Origin: DATMER01 sp031390755
GTDB taxonomy: Bacteria; Acidobacteriota; Thermoanaerobaculia; Multivoradales; UBA5704
Reading direction: 5' to 3'
DNA: 64,000 bases
NCBI GenBank assembly: GCA_031390755.1
Contig: JANMTS010000074.1
Span: 1-64,000 of the forward strand
Each line of letters opens with the position of its first letter. The first letter of the stretch is position 1. The position numbers and the translations under genes are program-made. Positions 1 through 9,246 of this stretch are shown in pieces. The notes beneath the pieces are model-generated. The model saw nothing but the letters and a program-made list of their open reading frames with translations, was not told where the DNA came from and ran no database searches.

Positions 1-1
1 G

Positions 2-433
2 AAGCAGATCGGAGGGCTGGGCGAGAAGTTCGGCAGCTTCACGGAAGGTCTGGCCCTCCCGTCCATGACCAAGATTCTGCACGACCGCTTCGGCATGGAT
101 CAGGTGTTTCCGAGGGCCAGAGCCCGCGACAACGGTCGATCCATGGAGGTGGATGTCCTCGCCAGCTCCAGAACGCGCAACGACGTCTTCCTCGTCGAGG
201 TCAAGAGCCATCTGCGGGAGGAAGCCCTCGATCAGATGAAAAGGATGCTCCGCGAGTTTCACAGTTTCTTCCCCGGCTATGAAGGCAGGAAGCTCTACGG
301 CATCCTCGCCGCCGTCGATGCTCCCGACGAGATCCGGCAGAAGGCGCTCGACGAAGGGATCTACCTCGCAAGAGTCCACGACGGCCATTTCGAGCTTCAG
401 GTGCCCGAAGGGTTCCAGCCTCGCGCGTTCTAA
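2..433 (+). CDS. DUF3782-like / PD-(D/E)XK nuclease-fold protein, C-terminal part
   Basis: The reading frame is open to the left edge of the window, so the gene starts upstream. The first visible codons read KQIGGLGEKFGSFTEG, a segment usual just before the nuclease-like part of DUF3782-family proteins. An internal Met at position 65 would give 122 aa but looks like a family-internal residue rather than a start. The visible part holds E-V-D-V-L followed about 16 residues later by V-E-V-K-S, the spacing of a PD-(D/E)XK metal-binding core. No function is experimentally assigned to such proteins; a nuclease-like or nucleic-acid-binding role is inference from the fold. It is convergent with the last gene of the T6SS operon and probably unrelated to it. 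Confidence 0.7.
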   Translation, partial: KQIGGLGEKFGSFTEGLALPSMTKILHDRFGMDQVFPRARARDNGRSMEVDVLASSRTRNDVFLVEVKSHLREEALDQMKRMLREFHSFFPGYEGRKLYGILAAVDAPDEIRQKALDEGIYLARVHDGHFELQVPEGFQPRAF

Positions 434-448
434 GCTCCACGGTCCCCG

Positions 449-1180
449 CTACAGAGAAAGAGGATCGGGGGCTGGGCGCTCGCGGGCCTCGATGGTCTTC
501 AGGGTTGCCCGCACCTTGCGAACGTAGGCCTGCGTCTCACGGTACGGCGGGATGCCGCCGTAGTCGTCCACCGCGCCCTCGCCTGCGTTGTAGGCGGCCA
601 GGACGAAGTCCAGGTTGGAATCGAAGCGATCCATCAGCCAGGCCAGGTAGGCGGCGCCGGCCGCGAGGTTGTGCTCCGGATCGAACAGGCGGTCGGCCTT
701 GACTCCAAAGCGGCGGCCCGTGGCCGGCATGACCTGCATGAGGCCGCGGGCGCCCTTCGGCGAGACCGCGCGCGGGTTCAGGCCGGACTCGACCCGGGCC
801 ACGGCTTCCACCAGCGCGGGCGGCAGGGAGTGGGTCAGCGCGGCCTGGTGGATGAGGTCCAGCGAGACCTTGCGGGGCGCCGAGAGCCGGCGGATCGCAG
901 GCTTCGCGGGCATCACGAAGGCGGCGGTGTCGGCGAGCGGGGAGACCTGAGAGGCCTGGCTGGTTGGGGCCGGCGGGACGCCGGCGCTCCCAGTAAAAGC
1001 AAGTGCGGCGGTCTCCGTCTCTCTCAGGACAGGCGGGCTCGGGCGGACCGGGAGAGGGGGCCGGGGGGGGAGCGCCCCTCCCACCAGCCAGCCGGCGCTG
1101 AACACCAGGAGGTTCAGCACCGCCATGCCCGCGATCATCACGCCCATGGCCGCGCGGTCGAGCCGCAGCCGCCGTTTCAC
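449..1180 (-). CDS. Membrane-anchored lytic transglycosylase (SLT domain) at the end of the T6SS operon
   Basis: 243 aa. One N-terminal membrane segment (about residues 12-38) is followed by a Pro/Ala-rich linker and a C-terminal SLT domain. The catalytic Glu lies in A-R-V-E-S-G-L-N, and G-L-M-Q-V-M-P-A-T and A-A-Y-N-A-G-E are the usual SLT motifs. Such enzymes cleave the MurNAc-GlcNAc bond of peptidoglycan in the periplasm. The GTG start overlaps the tssH stop by four bases (GTGA), so it is translationally coupled to the T6SS genes. Known T6SS-linked hydrolases open the wall for assembly of the trans-envelope complex, and that role is inferred here. The linker contains SAGVPPA, encoded by a dispersed GC-rich palindrome. 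Confidence 0.88.
   Translation of the reverse strand: MKRRLRLDRAAMGVMIAGMAVLNLLVFSAGWLVGGALPPRPPLPVRPSPPVLRETETAALAFTGSAGVPPAPTSQASQVSPLADTAAFVMPAKPAIRRLSAPRKVSLDLIHQAALTHSLPPALVEAVARVESGLNPRAVSPKGARGLMQVMPATGRRFGVKADRLFDPEHNLAAGAAYLAWLMDRFDSNLDFVLAAYNAGEGAVDDYGGIPPYRETQAYVRKVRATLKTIEARERPAPDPLSL
969..991. repeat. REP-like palindrome inside the transglycosylase gene
   Basis: GCCGGC, gggac, GCCGGC followed by GCTCCCA forms a short hairpin within the region encoding the linker of the transglycosylase. Read on the minus strand it gives S-A-G-V-P-P-A, the peptide typically produced when this kind of dispersed palindrome lies in frame in a coding region. The linker is otherwise low-complexity, so the insertion should be tolerated. 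Confidence 0.5.
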
Positions 1181-3783
1181 AGAAATCTTCCCATCTCGTC
1201 CACCGAAATGTGGATCTTCGAGAAGCTCACGCCCTTCGCCATGCGTTCGAGAATCCGCGTCGACAGCTCGGGCAACAGCGTCTGCGTCAAAATCTGATCG
1301 ATCTCGCGCGCGCCGCTCTCGGGGTTGCAGCGGCCGGCGAGCGATTCGATCAGGCCGTCGTCGTAGGTCAGCTCGGCGGCGTGGTTCTCTCGGACGCGGC
1401 GCTGGATCGAGCGGAGCTTGAGCTTCACGATGCGCACGATCTCGCCCTCCCCCAGCGGTGAGTAGGGAACGATCACGAGCCGGGCCAGCAGGGCCGGACG
1501 GAACCAGCGCAGCAGGGCTGGGCGGAGGCGATCGACCAGCTCGGCGGGGTCCGGACGCGGGTCCTCGTGCCAGGCCTCCTCGATGACCTCGGCTCCGGCG
1601 TTCGAGGTGAGCAGGATCACCGAGTGGCGGAAGTCGACCGGCACGCCCTCGCCGTCCTCCAGGACTCCCTTGTCGAAAACCTGATAGAAAAGGTCCATCA
1701 CGTCCGAATGGGCCTTCTCCACCTCGTCGAGCAGCACGGCGCTCCAGGGCTTGCGGCGCACGGCCTCGGTGAGCACGCCGCCCTTGCCGTAGCCGACGTA
1801 GCCCGGCGGCGCGCCCTTGAGAGTCGCCACCGAGTGCGACTCCTGGAACTCGGACATGTTGAAGGAGATCAGGTTGCGCTCGCCGCCGTAGAGCTGGTCG
1901 GCCAGGGTGAGCGCGGTCTCGGTCTTGCCCACGCCCGTGGGACCGACCAGGAGGAAGACGCCCTTGGGTTTCGCGGGGTCTTCAAGGCCGGCGCGCGAGG
2001 TCGAGATGCGCTTCGCGATGGCTTCGAGCGCCTGCGACTGCCCCACCACCCGCTCGGCCATGCGGTCCTTGAGCGTCATCACGCTGCGGATCTCGTCCGC
2101 CAGCATGCGGCCGACCGGGATGCCGGTCCAGCCGGAGACGACCGAGGCCACGGAGCGGGCGTCGACCGCGAGCGGGATCATCGGTTCCGGGCCTTGCAGA
2201 TCGTCGAGCTCGCGGCGCTTCGCGGCGGAGTCCTTCCCGTCGGCCTCCAGGCTGCGGATCTCGGCGGCCAGCTCGCGCTCCCGATCCCAGCGTCCGTGCA
2301 GGCCGGTCCTCTCGTCGCGCAGGCCGAACAGCTCGGTTTCCAGGTCGGGCAGGTCGGGAACGGACGCGCCGGGCCGGTCGCCTTCGCGGCGGCGGACCTC
2401 CAGCTCGGCCTCGGCGATGCGGATGCGCCGGTCGAGATCCTCGACCGCGGCCGGCGTGCCGTCCTGGGCCAGGGCCACGCGCGCCGCGGCGGTGTCGAGG
2501 ACGCCGATGGCCTTGTCCGGCAGGCGGCGCTCGGGCAGGTAGCGGTGCGAGAGGGAGACGGCGCCGCGCACGGCTTCGTCGAGGATGCGGACCTTGTGAT
2601 GGCCTTCGAGGTGCGGCGCGATGCCGCGCAGCATGTCGAGCGCGCCGGCCTCGTCCGGCTCCTCCACCTTGACGAGCTGGAAGCGGCGGGTGAGCGCCGG
2701 ATCCTTCTCGAAATACTTCTTGTACTCGGCCCAGGTGGTGGCGGCGATGGTGCGCAGCTCGCCGCGGGCGAGCGCGGGCTTGAGCAGGTTGGCCGCGTCG
2801 CCCTGCCCGGCCTGGCCGCCCGCGCCGATCAGGGAGTGGGCCTCGTCGATGAAGAGGATGACCGGCTTGACCGCGGCCTTCACCTCGGCAATCACGGACT
2901 TGAGGCGCTCCTCGAACTCGCCCTTGACCCCGGCGCCCGCCTGGAGGAGCCCGAGATCCAGGATACGCAGGGTGATCTCGCGCAGCGGCGCCGGCACCTC
3001 GCCGGCCGCCACCTTGAGCGCGAAGCCCTCGGCCACGGCGGTCTTGCCCACGCCCGCGTCGCCTACGAGGATGGGGTTGTTCTGCCGGCGGCGGGTGAGG
3101 ATGTCCACGACCTGGCGGATCTCCAGATCCCGCCCGCGGATCGGATCGATGCGGCCGGCGCGGGCGTCGGCGGTGAGGTCGAGCGTGTACTTGTCGAGGG
3201 CCGTGTTGCCGCGATTGGGAGCGCCCTCGGGCGCGGCGGCAGTCCTTCCCGCCTGAGCTCCGCCATCCGCGGCGGCGCCAGTCGGCGCGGCCGTCTCTTC
3301 AGCAGTATCCTCGGAAGTACCTCGGATCAGCTCGCGCAGGGTCTCGCGCAGCGACTCGCGCGGGATGCGGGCGAGGACCGGACAGGACTCGTGGATGACC
3401 GAGCGCAGGGCCTCCTGCTCGTAGAGGGCCAGGAGCAGCGCGCCGGAGCGGACCGCGGCGGCGCCCAGGTGGAGCGAGGAGAGGAGCCAGCCCTCGCGCA
3501 GCAAGGCGAGGATCTGGGGCGACATGGCGGGCGTGCGGCTGTTGCCGCGGTCGAACGTGCCGACGGCCGTTTCGAGCTGCCGGGCCATCTCGCGCTCGTC
3601 GACTCCGTAGTAGCGCAGCACGGCGCCGAGGTCGGACCCCGGCAGATCGAGGAGCTTGAGAAGGAGGTGCTCGACCTCCACGTTGTAGTGGGTCTGGGCC
3701 ACGCACAGGGCCGCGGCGGTCTCCAGACCGCGGCGGCAGACGGGGCCGAGCTTGTGGATCAGAACCTTCAGCTCGCTGCTCAT
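1177..3783 (-). CDS. tssH: TssH (ClpV), AAA+ ATPase that recycles the T6SS sheath
   Basis: 868 aa when started at the ATG that overlaps the tssG stop codon as ATGA; an upstream in-frame start would add only 12 unconserved residues. Domain order: Clp-N (about 1-150), a low-complexity Ala/Gly-rich linker (155-190), AAA+ 1 with Walker A G-D-A-G-V-G-K-T at 241-248 and Walker B F-I-D-E-A-H, a shortened ClpB-type middle domain, AAA+ 2 with Walker A G-P-T-G-V-G-K-T and L-L-D-E-V-E-K, and the ClpB D2-small domain. The hexamer unfolds contracted TssB/TssC sheath in the cytosol so that subunits can be reused. Position between tssG and the transglycosylase gene in the T6SS operon separates it from housekeeping ClpB. 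Confidence 0.95.
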   Translation of the reverse strand: MSSELKVLIHKLGPVCRRGLETAAALCVAQTHYNVEVEHLLLKLLDLPGSDLGAVLRYYGVDEREMARQLETAVGTFDRGNSRTPAMSPQILALLREGWLLSSLHLGAAAVRSGALLLALYEQEALRSVIHESCPVLARIPRESLRETLRELIRGTSEDTAEETAAPTGAAADGGAQAGRTAAAPEGAPNRGNTALDKYTLDLTADARAGRIDPIRGRDLEIRQVVDILTRRRQNNPILVGDAGVGKTAVAEGFALKVAAGEVPAPLREITLRILDLGLLQAGAGVKGEFEERLKSVIAEVKAAVKPVILFIDEAHSLIGAGGQAGQGDAANLLKPALARGELRTIAATTWAEYKKYFEKDPALTRRFQLVKVEEPDEAGALDMLRGIAPHLEGHHKVRILDEAVRGAVSLSHRYLPERRLPDKAIGVLDTAAARVALAQDGTPAAVEDLDRRIRIAEAELEVRRREGDRPGASVPDLPDLETELFGLRDERTGLHGRWDRERELAAEIRSLEADGKDSAAKRRELDDLQGPEPMIPLAVDARSVASVVSGWTGIPVGRMLADEIRSVMTLKDRMAERVVGQSQALEAIAKRISTSRAGLEDPAKPKGVFLLVGPTGVGKTETALTLADQLYGGERNLISFNMSEFQESHSVATLKGAPPGYVGYGKGGVLTEAVRRKPWSAVLLDEVEKAHSDVMDLFYQVFDKGVLEDGEGVPVDFRHSVILLTSNAGAEVIEEAWHEDPRPDPAELVDRLRPALLRWFRPALLARLVIVPYSPLGEGEIVRIVKLKLRSIQRRVRENHAAELTYDDGLIESLAGRCNPESGAREIDQILTQTLLPELSTRILERMAKGVSFSKIHISVDEMGRFL

Positions 3784-4850
3784 ACCTTCCCAGTGATCGC
3801 GACCTGCGAGTCGTTGCACGGAAACGGCTTCGTCTTGAGCCAGGAGGTCCAGCCGAGCCGCGCTCCTCCAGCCCCGCTGTCCTGTCCGGCGAGGGAAACC
3901 AGCCGCAGCTCGGGCACCTCGGCGGCGGCGAGGGTCAGCCGGATCGTGAAACCCAGCTCCTCACGGATGTAGAAGCGCGTGACGGCCGCGAGCGGCTCGT
4001 GGGCGTCTCCTCCGGGCAGGAACGAGAGGAAGCGCCGGAGGCTCATGGGGCCGAGCCGCAGCTCGAAGCGCGCGGCCTGGTCCCAGACGCGGCGGCCCAG
4101 GACCGCGCCCCCGCCAATACTTCCGAGAGCCTGGTTGCGGCGGCCGAGGAGGGTGACGTCCTGGTCGTCGAGCGCATGCCAGCGGCCCTGGAAGGGGACG
4201 ATCCCTGCCGGGACGCCGAAGCAGTCCTCCACGATCCGGACGAGCCCCACCGTGGAGCGGGCGCGGTCCACCAGGAATCCGGCATAGGGAAGCAGCGCGC
4301 GGTCGGGAATCCCGAGCCGGCCGAGCAGCCGCGGCGTGCCCAGGCCGATCAGGCTGAAGAGGACGGTGGCGACGCGCCCGCGGTCCGGAGCCTTCGAATC
4401 GAGCGCCGGACGGTATTTCTTGCGCGCCCGGTAGAGCAGCGACACCAGGCGGTGGTTGAAGAGGTCGAGGAAGTCGCGCAGCGCCGTATCCTTGCGGAAG
4501 CTGCGCTCCAGGATCAGCTCGGTCACGGCGGGCGGAAGCGGCCCCAGAACCCCGGCGAGGCCGAGGACGTTGACGGTCATCTCAATGGGCTCGGCATTCT
4601 CGGCCGTCCCCCCGTTCGCGGCCCCCTGCGGAAACCGGATGTCCTCGACATCCGAGGCCGGGAAGTCGAGCCGGACCTTCGAGCGGAACCGCACCAGCTC
4701 GCGCCGCGGGTCGGAGCCCTCGGCGGGCGGCGTGCGGTCCGGATGCATCTCCTCCAGCAGGCGGACGGCCTGGAGAAAGGAGTAGCGGTGCCCCTCCCCG
4801 GCGAGCCCTTCGGCTACAGAACCGGCTTCGCGCCAGCCATGAGAGGCCAT
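3780..4850 (-). CDS. tssG: TssG, T6SS baseplate protein
   Basis: 356 aa. Start chosen at MASHGWREAG, which places Y-S-F-L-Q-A-V-R-L-L-E near the N-terminus as in TssG/ImpH/VasB proteins; the much longer open frame upstream is the antisense-frame shadow of tssF. Further family signatures are L-G-P-L-P in the first third and F-N-H-R-L-V-S-L-L-Y-R. TssG forms the baseplate wedge with TssE, TssF and TssK. The gene overlaps tssF by 37 bp upstream and tssH by 4 bp downstream, which indicates translational coupling. Confidence 0.93.
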   Translation of the reverse strand: MASHGWREAGSVAEGLAGEGHRYSFLQAVRLLEEMHPDRTPPAEGSDPRRELVRFRSKVRLDFPASDVEDIRFPQGAANGGTAENAEPIEMTVNVLGLAGVLGPLPPAVTELILERSFRKDTALRDFLDLFNHRLVSLLYRARKKYRPALDSKAPDRGRVATVLFSLIGLGTPRLLGRLGIPDRALLPYAGFLVDRARSTVGLVRIVEDCFGVPAGIVPFQGRWHALDDQDVTLLGRRNQALGSIGGGAVLGRRVWDQAARFELRLGPMSLRRFLSFLPGGDAHEPLAAVTRFYIREELGFTIRLTLAAAEVPELRLVSLAGQDSGAGGARLGWTSWLKTKPFPCNDSQVAITGKV

Positions 4851-6634
4851 CGCTTCCACTCCCCTTCCCGTCCGAGGCGGCGGGTCACGAGCTGGGTGAA
4901 CGAGTTGGTCGAGGCCTGGAGGGCCAGGAACCGGCTGAGCACGGTCGAAAGCAGGAAGGCGCTGCTGCCCACGTAGCGCGTTTCGTCGAAGGTGAGAGTC
5001 ACCTCCGTGCCGCGGCAGAAACCTTTCCAGGAGGTGCCGCCGAAGCGGCGGACCACGTCCCGCCGGGAGATCTCGCGGACGCCCTCGATCTGCTGGCGCT
5101 GCGAGGGCGCGTCGGTGTCGCTGTAGAGGCTCAGGATCTCGTGGAGCGCGCGCAGGCTGGCGTCTCCCCCGTCTCCCGCGCCGAGCGACAGGTGGTTGAG
5201 CGACAGGTGGGAGACGAGCCGCCAGAGCGTCTGGCCGCCGAGCGGCGGGTCCAAGGGCCGGGTGGGCTTCTTGAGGCAGACCACGTGGCGCACCGGCAGG
5301 GCCTCGTCGGTCTGGAGCAGTCCGCCCGCGGGGATCTCCGCGGCCAGGCTCCGGTTGGTGCAGAGGAGATGGGCGTAGACCAGCTCGTCGGCCGGGCGCG
5401 AGGGGCGGAAGTCGAGGTCGCGGAAAGACAACATCATCTCCGTGCCCCCCAGCTCCGGCCGGCTCGGCACCCGGCGGGCGTGCCAGAACGCGCGCTGCCC
5501 GCTGCGGGCCATGTCGTGGGTGAAGGAGTAGAACGGCGCGTAGGCGCGGGTGCCCTCGGCCGGGTCCGAGGAGCCGGAGACCGCGAGAATCGAGTGGATC
5601 TCCGTGGTCCGCTCCCGGCGCATGTCCGCGATCAGCCGCTGCTCCAGGTGGCGGTGGTCGATCCGCAGCGGCTCGCTGGTGCGGGGAAAGAGGTTGGCGA
5701 CGGGCACGCAGCCGAGCGCGAAGGTCTCGGGCGTGAGCGCGGGTTTCCACGACGGCAGCCGGTCGAGCAGGAAGAGCAGGTCCACGGCCTGCCCCGAGGT
5801 CCGGCCGCGCAGGCCGCAGACGTCGGCGAAGTGGAACTTGTCCGGAAACGTGAAGTACTCCTGCACCAGCCGGTAGGCGGGATGCGACCAGCGCGGATAG
5901 GGGATCGCGTCCTCGTCGTCGGCGAAGCCCACGGCCTGGAGCGCGTCTTCCGGGAGATAGCTCGGAACCCGGGAGCCCTCCGGCAGCACGGCCACGGCGC
6001 GGGTCGAGTCGAACAGCAGCTCGTAGAGCCGGTGGACCTGGACCGGATCGCCGTGGAGATGGAAGCGCAGGCGGTCGACCTCCAGGACCCCGAACGGCTC
6101 GGCCGTCGAGACCAGGCGCAGCCGCAGGACCGCGGCGACGCCGCCCGGCAGGCCCTCGTAGAGGTCGGACGATTCGAGCGCGGCCTCGGCCACCTCGATC
6201 GGCCAGAGCGTCAGAGGGTAGACGGTGCGGAAGCGGCAGACCGCGGTCTGACCGGAGCCGGGGCCGGAGGCCGCGAAGAGCCGGGTGTGGCGCGGCACCT
6301 CGTAGCCGGAGGTGAGCTTGCCGCGCTCGGGGTCGACCTCGAACCGGGCGATCGCCATCGACGGGACCGGCTGGAGATAGTGGGGATAGAGGACGTCGAG
6401 CAGCTCGGCGGCGATCTCCGGAAAGTCGCTTGCGAGATCGCTCTGGATGCGCGCGGTCAGGAAGGCGAACGATTCGATCAGGCGCTCGACGTGCGGATCG
6501 GGGCATTCGTCCGATTGCAGCTCGAGACGGGCCGCGACCTTGGGGTAGGCGCGGGCGAAGCGCTCGCCGTTCTCCCGCAGATACGAGAGCTCGTCGAGAT
6601 AGTGGCGGAGCAGATCGTCACCAGGTGCCCGCAT
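4814..6634 (-). CDS. tssF: TssF, T6SS baseplate protein
   Basis: 606 aa, the usual TssF/ImpG/VasA size. The N-terminus (L-L-R-H-Y-L-D-E-L-S-Y-L-R, then F-A-R-A-Y-P-K-V-A-A-R-L) and the segment H-V-E-R-L-I-E-S-F-A-F-L-T-A-R are hallmark TssF sequences, and Y-P-H-Y-L-Q-P-V-P-S follows. Two TssF copies and one TssG make each wedge of the hexameric baseplate that docks on the TssJLM membrane complex. The start lies inside the 3' end of tssE (17-bp overlap). Confidence 0.95.
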   Translation of the reverse strand: MRAPGDDLLRHYLDELSYLRENGERFARAYPKVAARLELQSDECPDPHVERLIESFAFLTARIQSDLASDFPEIAAELLDVLYPHYLQPVPSMAIARFEVDPERGKLTSGYEVPRHTRLFAASGPGSGQTAVCRFRTVYPLTLWPIEVAEAALESSDLYEGLPGGVAAVLRLRLVSTAEPFGVLEVDRLRFHLHGDPVQVHRLYELLFDSTRAVAVLPEGSRVPSYLPEDALQAVGFADDEDAIPYPRWSHPAYRLVQEYFTFPDKFHFADVCGLRGRTSGQAVDLLFLLDRLPSWKPALTPETFALGCVPVANLFPRTSEPLRIDHRHLEQRLIADMRRERTTEIHSILAVSGSSDPAEGTRAYAPFYSFTHDMARSGQRAFWHARRVPSRPELGGTEMMLSFRDLDFRPSRPADELVYAHLLCTNRSLAAEIPAGGLLQTDEALPVRHVVCLKKPTRPLDPPLGGQTLWRLVSHLSLNHLSLGAGDGGDASLRALHEILSLYSDTDAPSQRQQIEGVREISRRDVVRRFGGTSWKGFCRGTEVTLTFDETRYVGSSAFLLSTVLSRFLALQASTNSFTQLVTRRLGREGEWKRWPLMAGAKPVL

Positions 6635-7133
6635 GGACCTCCACCTCTCCTTCCTTCAATTGCAGAACGGTCAGGAACGACACCGGCTCGGGCACGGAGT
6701 CGACGACGAGAACGGCCTGGATGCGCCCGGCGAGCGAGAGCTCGTCGCGGGGGTCGGGCTCCAGGGTGACGCGGACCTCGGCCAGGCGGGGCTCGTAGGC
6801 CTCGACGGCGCGGCGCAAGGCCTCGGCGAGCCGCTCGCGGTCCTCGTGGCTGCGCGGCGAGAACCCCGTGAGGTCGGGGATGCCGTAGTCGAGGACCGTG
6901 CGCAGCCGGCCGGCCAGACGGTGCGCCGGGACGGGGCAGCGGGTGTTGAACAACCGCTGCAGCTCCCGGCGCACCGACTCGCGCAACGACTCCTGCTCCG
7001 AAACCCGCCCCGAGACCCGGACACCCCTGCGGTCGAGCGTGCGCAGGGGGCGCACCTCCCGCCGGAGCTCCGGTTGCCGGTCGACCAGGCGGTCGAACAG
7101 CGGCATGCGGACTTCTGTCTTGCGGTCGCCCAT
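6618..7133 (-). CDS. tssE: TssE, gp25-like T6SS baseplate protein
   Basis: 171 aa with a gp25-like domain. L-F-D-R-L near the N-terminus, L-N-T-R-C-P-V in the middle, Y-G-I-P-D-L-T-G-F, and Y-E-P-R-L as the conserved C-terminal motif are all family features. TssE resembles phage T4 gp25 and is the point where sheath polymerisation starts. It lies 8 bp after hcp and overlaps tssF, consistent with one transcript. Confidence 0.93.
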   Translation of the reverse strand: MGDRKTEVRMPLFDRLVDRQPELRREVRPLRTLDRRGVRVSGRVSEQESLRESVRRELQRLFNTRCPVPAHRLAGRLRTVLDYGIPDLTGFSPRSHEDRERLAEALRRAVEAYEPRLAEVRVTLEPDPRDELSLAGRIQAVLVVDSVPEPVSFLTVLQLKEGEVEVHAGTW

Positions 7134-7141
7134 CGCCGTTC

Positions 7142-7648
7142 CTAGGAGATGACCCGCTTCTCCAGGTCGTGCTTGGCGGGTTTGTTGCCGTCGCTCGTGC
7201 CGTCGGCCTCCTTCTGGTCCACGTAGTTGTACTGCACGATGCCGTAGTCCAGGGAGACGTTCTCCACCGGGATGTCGCCCGGTCCGCCCGACACGCTGTA
7301 GTTGGCGATGATCACGTGCTCCATCACCACCTTCAGGTATTCGACGGCCTTGTTGTCCTCGGCGCCGCTCGCCCGGTAACAGGTCAGCGTGGCCTTGCCG
7401 ATCTGCTTGCCGCTCCAGCAGTACTTGAGGAGCGCGTGGGTGGCGGAGTCGAGATACTTGGTGAAGCTCATGTTGTGGTGAGAAGCCTGCTCCACCGTGC
7501 CCGCGCCGGCGGTGCTGCGCGTCGGGCTGGTGGGCTGGGTGAAGCCGTGGCTCCAGGAAAGAACCTCGATCTCGTTGGTGTGCTCGCCGGCGGTGCTGCC
7601 GGCCTCGATCGCGGGCTCCTCGAACTTGAGGTACATGTTGGACGCCAT
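7142..7648 (-). CDS. hcp: Hcp (TssD), T6SS inner tube protein
   Basis: 168 aa. N-terminus N-M-Y-L-K-F-E, then I-E-V-L-S-W-S-H-G-F and the H-H-N-M-S-F-T-K-Y-L-D-S-A-T segment typical of Hcp. The protein polymerises as hexameric rings forming the tube expelled by sheath contraction. AAAGGAG lies 7 nt before the ATG, the clearest ribosome binding site in this operon, which suits a structural protein needed in many copies. It is separated from tssC by 68 bp, leaving room for an internal promoter or mRNA processing site. Confidence 0.95.
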   Translation of the reverse strand: MASNMYLKFEEPAIEAGSTAGEHTNEIEVLSWSHGFTQPTSPTRSTAGAGTVEQASHHNMSFTKYLDSATHALLKYCWSGKQIGKATLTCYRASGAEDNKAVEYLKVVMEHVIIANYSVSGGPGDIPVENVSLDYGIVQYNYVDQKEADGTSDGNKPAKHDLEKRVIS

Positions 7649-7716
7649 CGTCGATTCTCCTTTATCGATCGTGATCGTTCAGCTCAGGCGGTGACTGGGG
7701 GCGGCAGCTCGGCCGC

Positions 7717-9246
7717 TCAGGCAGCAACCGGAGGCGGCAGCTCGGCCACCAGGCGCACCGAGGCGGTCAGCTCCTCGAGCTGGAAGTGGGGACGCAGGAA
7801 GGCGACGGCGCGGTAGGCGCCGGGCTTGCCGGGGACGTCGAAGACGTCGATCCGGGCCTCCCGCAGCGGGTACTGGGCCTTGATGTCCTGGCCGGCCTCG
7901 TCGGTGCCCAGGACGTAACCGTTGATCCAGCGATTGAGGAACAGGGCGATCCCGTCCTTGGTCTGGAAGCTGCCGATCTTGTCGCGGCAGATGACCTTGA
8001 GGTAGTGGGCGAAGCGCGAGGCCGACAGGATGTACGGCAGCCGCGCCGAGATGCGGGCGTTGGCGTTGGCCGCGTCCGTGTCGTAGCTGCGGGCCTTCTG
8101 GGTGGTCTGGCCGCCGAAGAAGGCCGCGAAGTCGGTCCCCTTGCAGTGGCAGAGCGAGATGAAGCCGAGGGTGTCGAGCTCCTTCTCGCGGCGGTCGGTG
8201 ATGGCGATCTCGGTCGGGCACTTGAGGGCGAGGTCGCCCTCGTCGGTGCGGAAGGTGTGAGTGGGCAGCCCCTGGACCACGCCGCCGCCTTCGACGCCGC
8301 GGATCGCGGCGCACCAGCCGTAGAGCGCGAAGGCGTTGGTGATGCGCTGGCCCAGCGCGTAGGCGGCGTTGCCCCACAGGTACCTCGAATGGTCCTTGCC
8401 GTCCACCTCCTCGACCATCTTGAAGTCCTCCACCGGCAGGGTGTCCGGTCCGTAGGGCAGGCGCAGGAGGATGTGCGGCAGCGCGAGGCTGACGTAGCGC
8501 GAGTCCTCGCTGCCCTGGAACGAGCGCCACTTGATCAGCTCGGAGCTCTCGAACACCTTGGAGAGGTCGCGCGGATTGGCCAGCTCGGTGAAGGAGTCCA
8601 TGTCGAAGAGGCGGGCCGAGGCCCCGGCGATGAACGGCGCGTGCGCGGCGGCGGCCACGCCCGAGATCTTTTCCAGCATGGCGATGTCCTGCGGATGGCG
8701 GCCGAACTCGAAGTCGCCGATCATCAGGCTGAAGGGGAAGCCGCCGAAGGTGCCGTACTCCTCTTCATAAATCTTCTTGAACAGGGCGCTCTGATCGAAC
8801 TCCACGGCCTGGTCGAGATCCTTGAACAGCTCCTTCTTGGTGACGTTCAGCAGGCGCAGCTTGAGCCGCGTGCTGGTCTCGGTGTTCATGACGAGGTAAT
8901 GGAGCCCGCGCCAGGAGGCTTCGAGCGTCTGGTAGTCGGGGTGGTGGAGGATCTCGTTGATCTGCCGGCTCAGCAGCTCGTCGATGCGGGCGATCTGGGC
9001 CTGGATCATGGCCATGGTGTCGCGGCTGAGGGTCATGCCCTCGTCGAGGATCTGGTGGACGAACTCGCCCACGAGGTCGCGGGCGCGGCCCGCCTGGCTC
9101 TCGTCGCGGGCCAGCCGGCCCTTGGCGATGATCTGGTCGAGAAGGCTGCCCTCGGCGGGAGCGGCGGCGGCGGCCTGCGCCGCGGCAGGGGCCGCCTCGG
9201 GAGCGGGTTCGGGGGCACCGGCGGGCGCCTTGGTTTCATCCGACAT
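7717..9246 (-). CDS. tssC: TssC (VipB), large T6SS sheath subunit
   Basis: 509 aa. An Ala/Pro-rich N-terminal tail (about residues 6-33) precedes the conserved sheath domain: L-E-A-S-W-R-G-L-H-Y-L-V, F-S-L-M-I-G-D-F-E-F, the R-L-P-Y-G-P-D-T segment, and R-F-A-H-Y-L-K-V-I-C-R-D-K-I-G-S. TssC and TssB form the contractile sheath. GGAAGGAG lies just upstream of the ATG, inside the end of tssB (11-bp overlap), which should help keep a fixed TssB:TssC ratio. Confidence 0.96.
   Translation of the reverse strand: MSDETKAPAGAPEPAPEAAPAAAQAAAAAPAEGSLLDQIIAKGRLARDESQAGRARDLVGEFVHQILDEGMTLSRDTMAMIQAQIARIDELLSRQINEILHHPDYQTLEASWRGLHYLVMNTETSTRLKLRLLNVTKKELFKDLDQAVEFDQSALFKKIYEEEYGTFGGFPFSLMIGDFEFGRHPQDIAMLEKISGVAAAAHAPFIAGASARLFDMDSFTELANPRDLSKVFESSELIKWRSFQGSEDSRYVSLALPHILLRLPYGPDTLPVEDFKMVEEVDGKDHSRYLWGNAAYALGQRITNAFALYGWCAAIRGVEGGGVVQGLPTHTFRTDEGDLALKCPTEIAITDRREKELDTLGFISLCHCKGTDFAAFFGGQTTQKARSYDTDAANANARISARLPYILSASRFAHYLKVICRDKIGSFQTKDGIALFLNRWINGYVLGTDEAGQDIKAQYPLREARIDVFDVPGKPGAYRAVAFLRPHFQLEELTASVRLVAELPPPVAA

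Noticed and set aside
1567..3972. 801-codon open frame on the plus strand opposite tssH, and similar long frames opposite tssM, tssF, tssC and other genes
   Set aside because: In DNA this rich in G and C, stop codons are rare in all frames. These translations are Arg/Gly/Ala/His-rich, lack family motifs, and lie exactly over well-supported genes.
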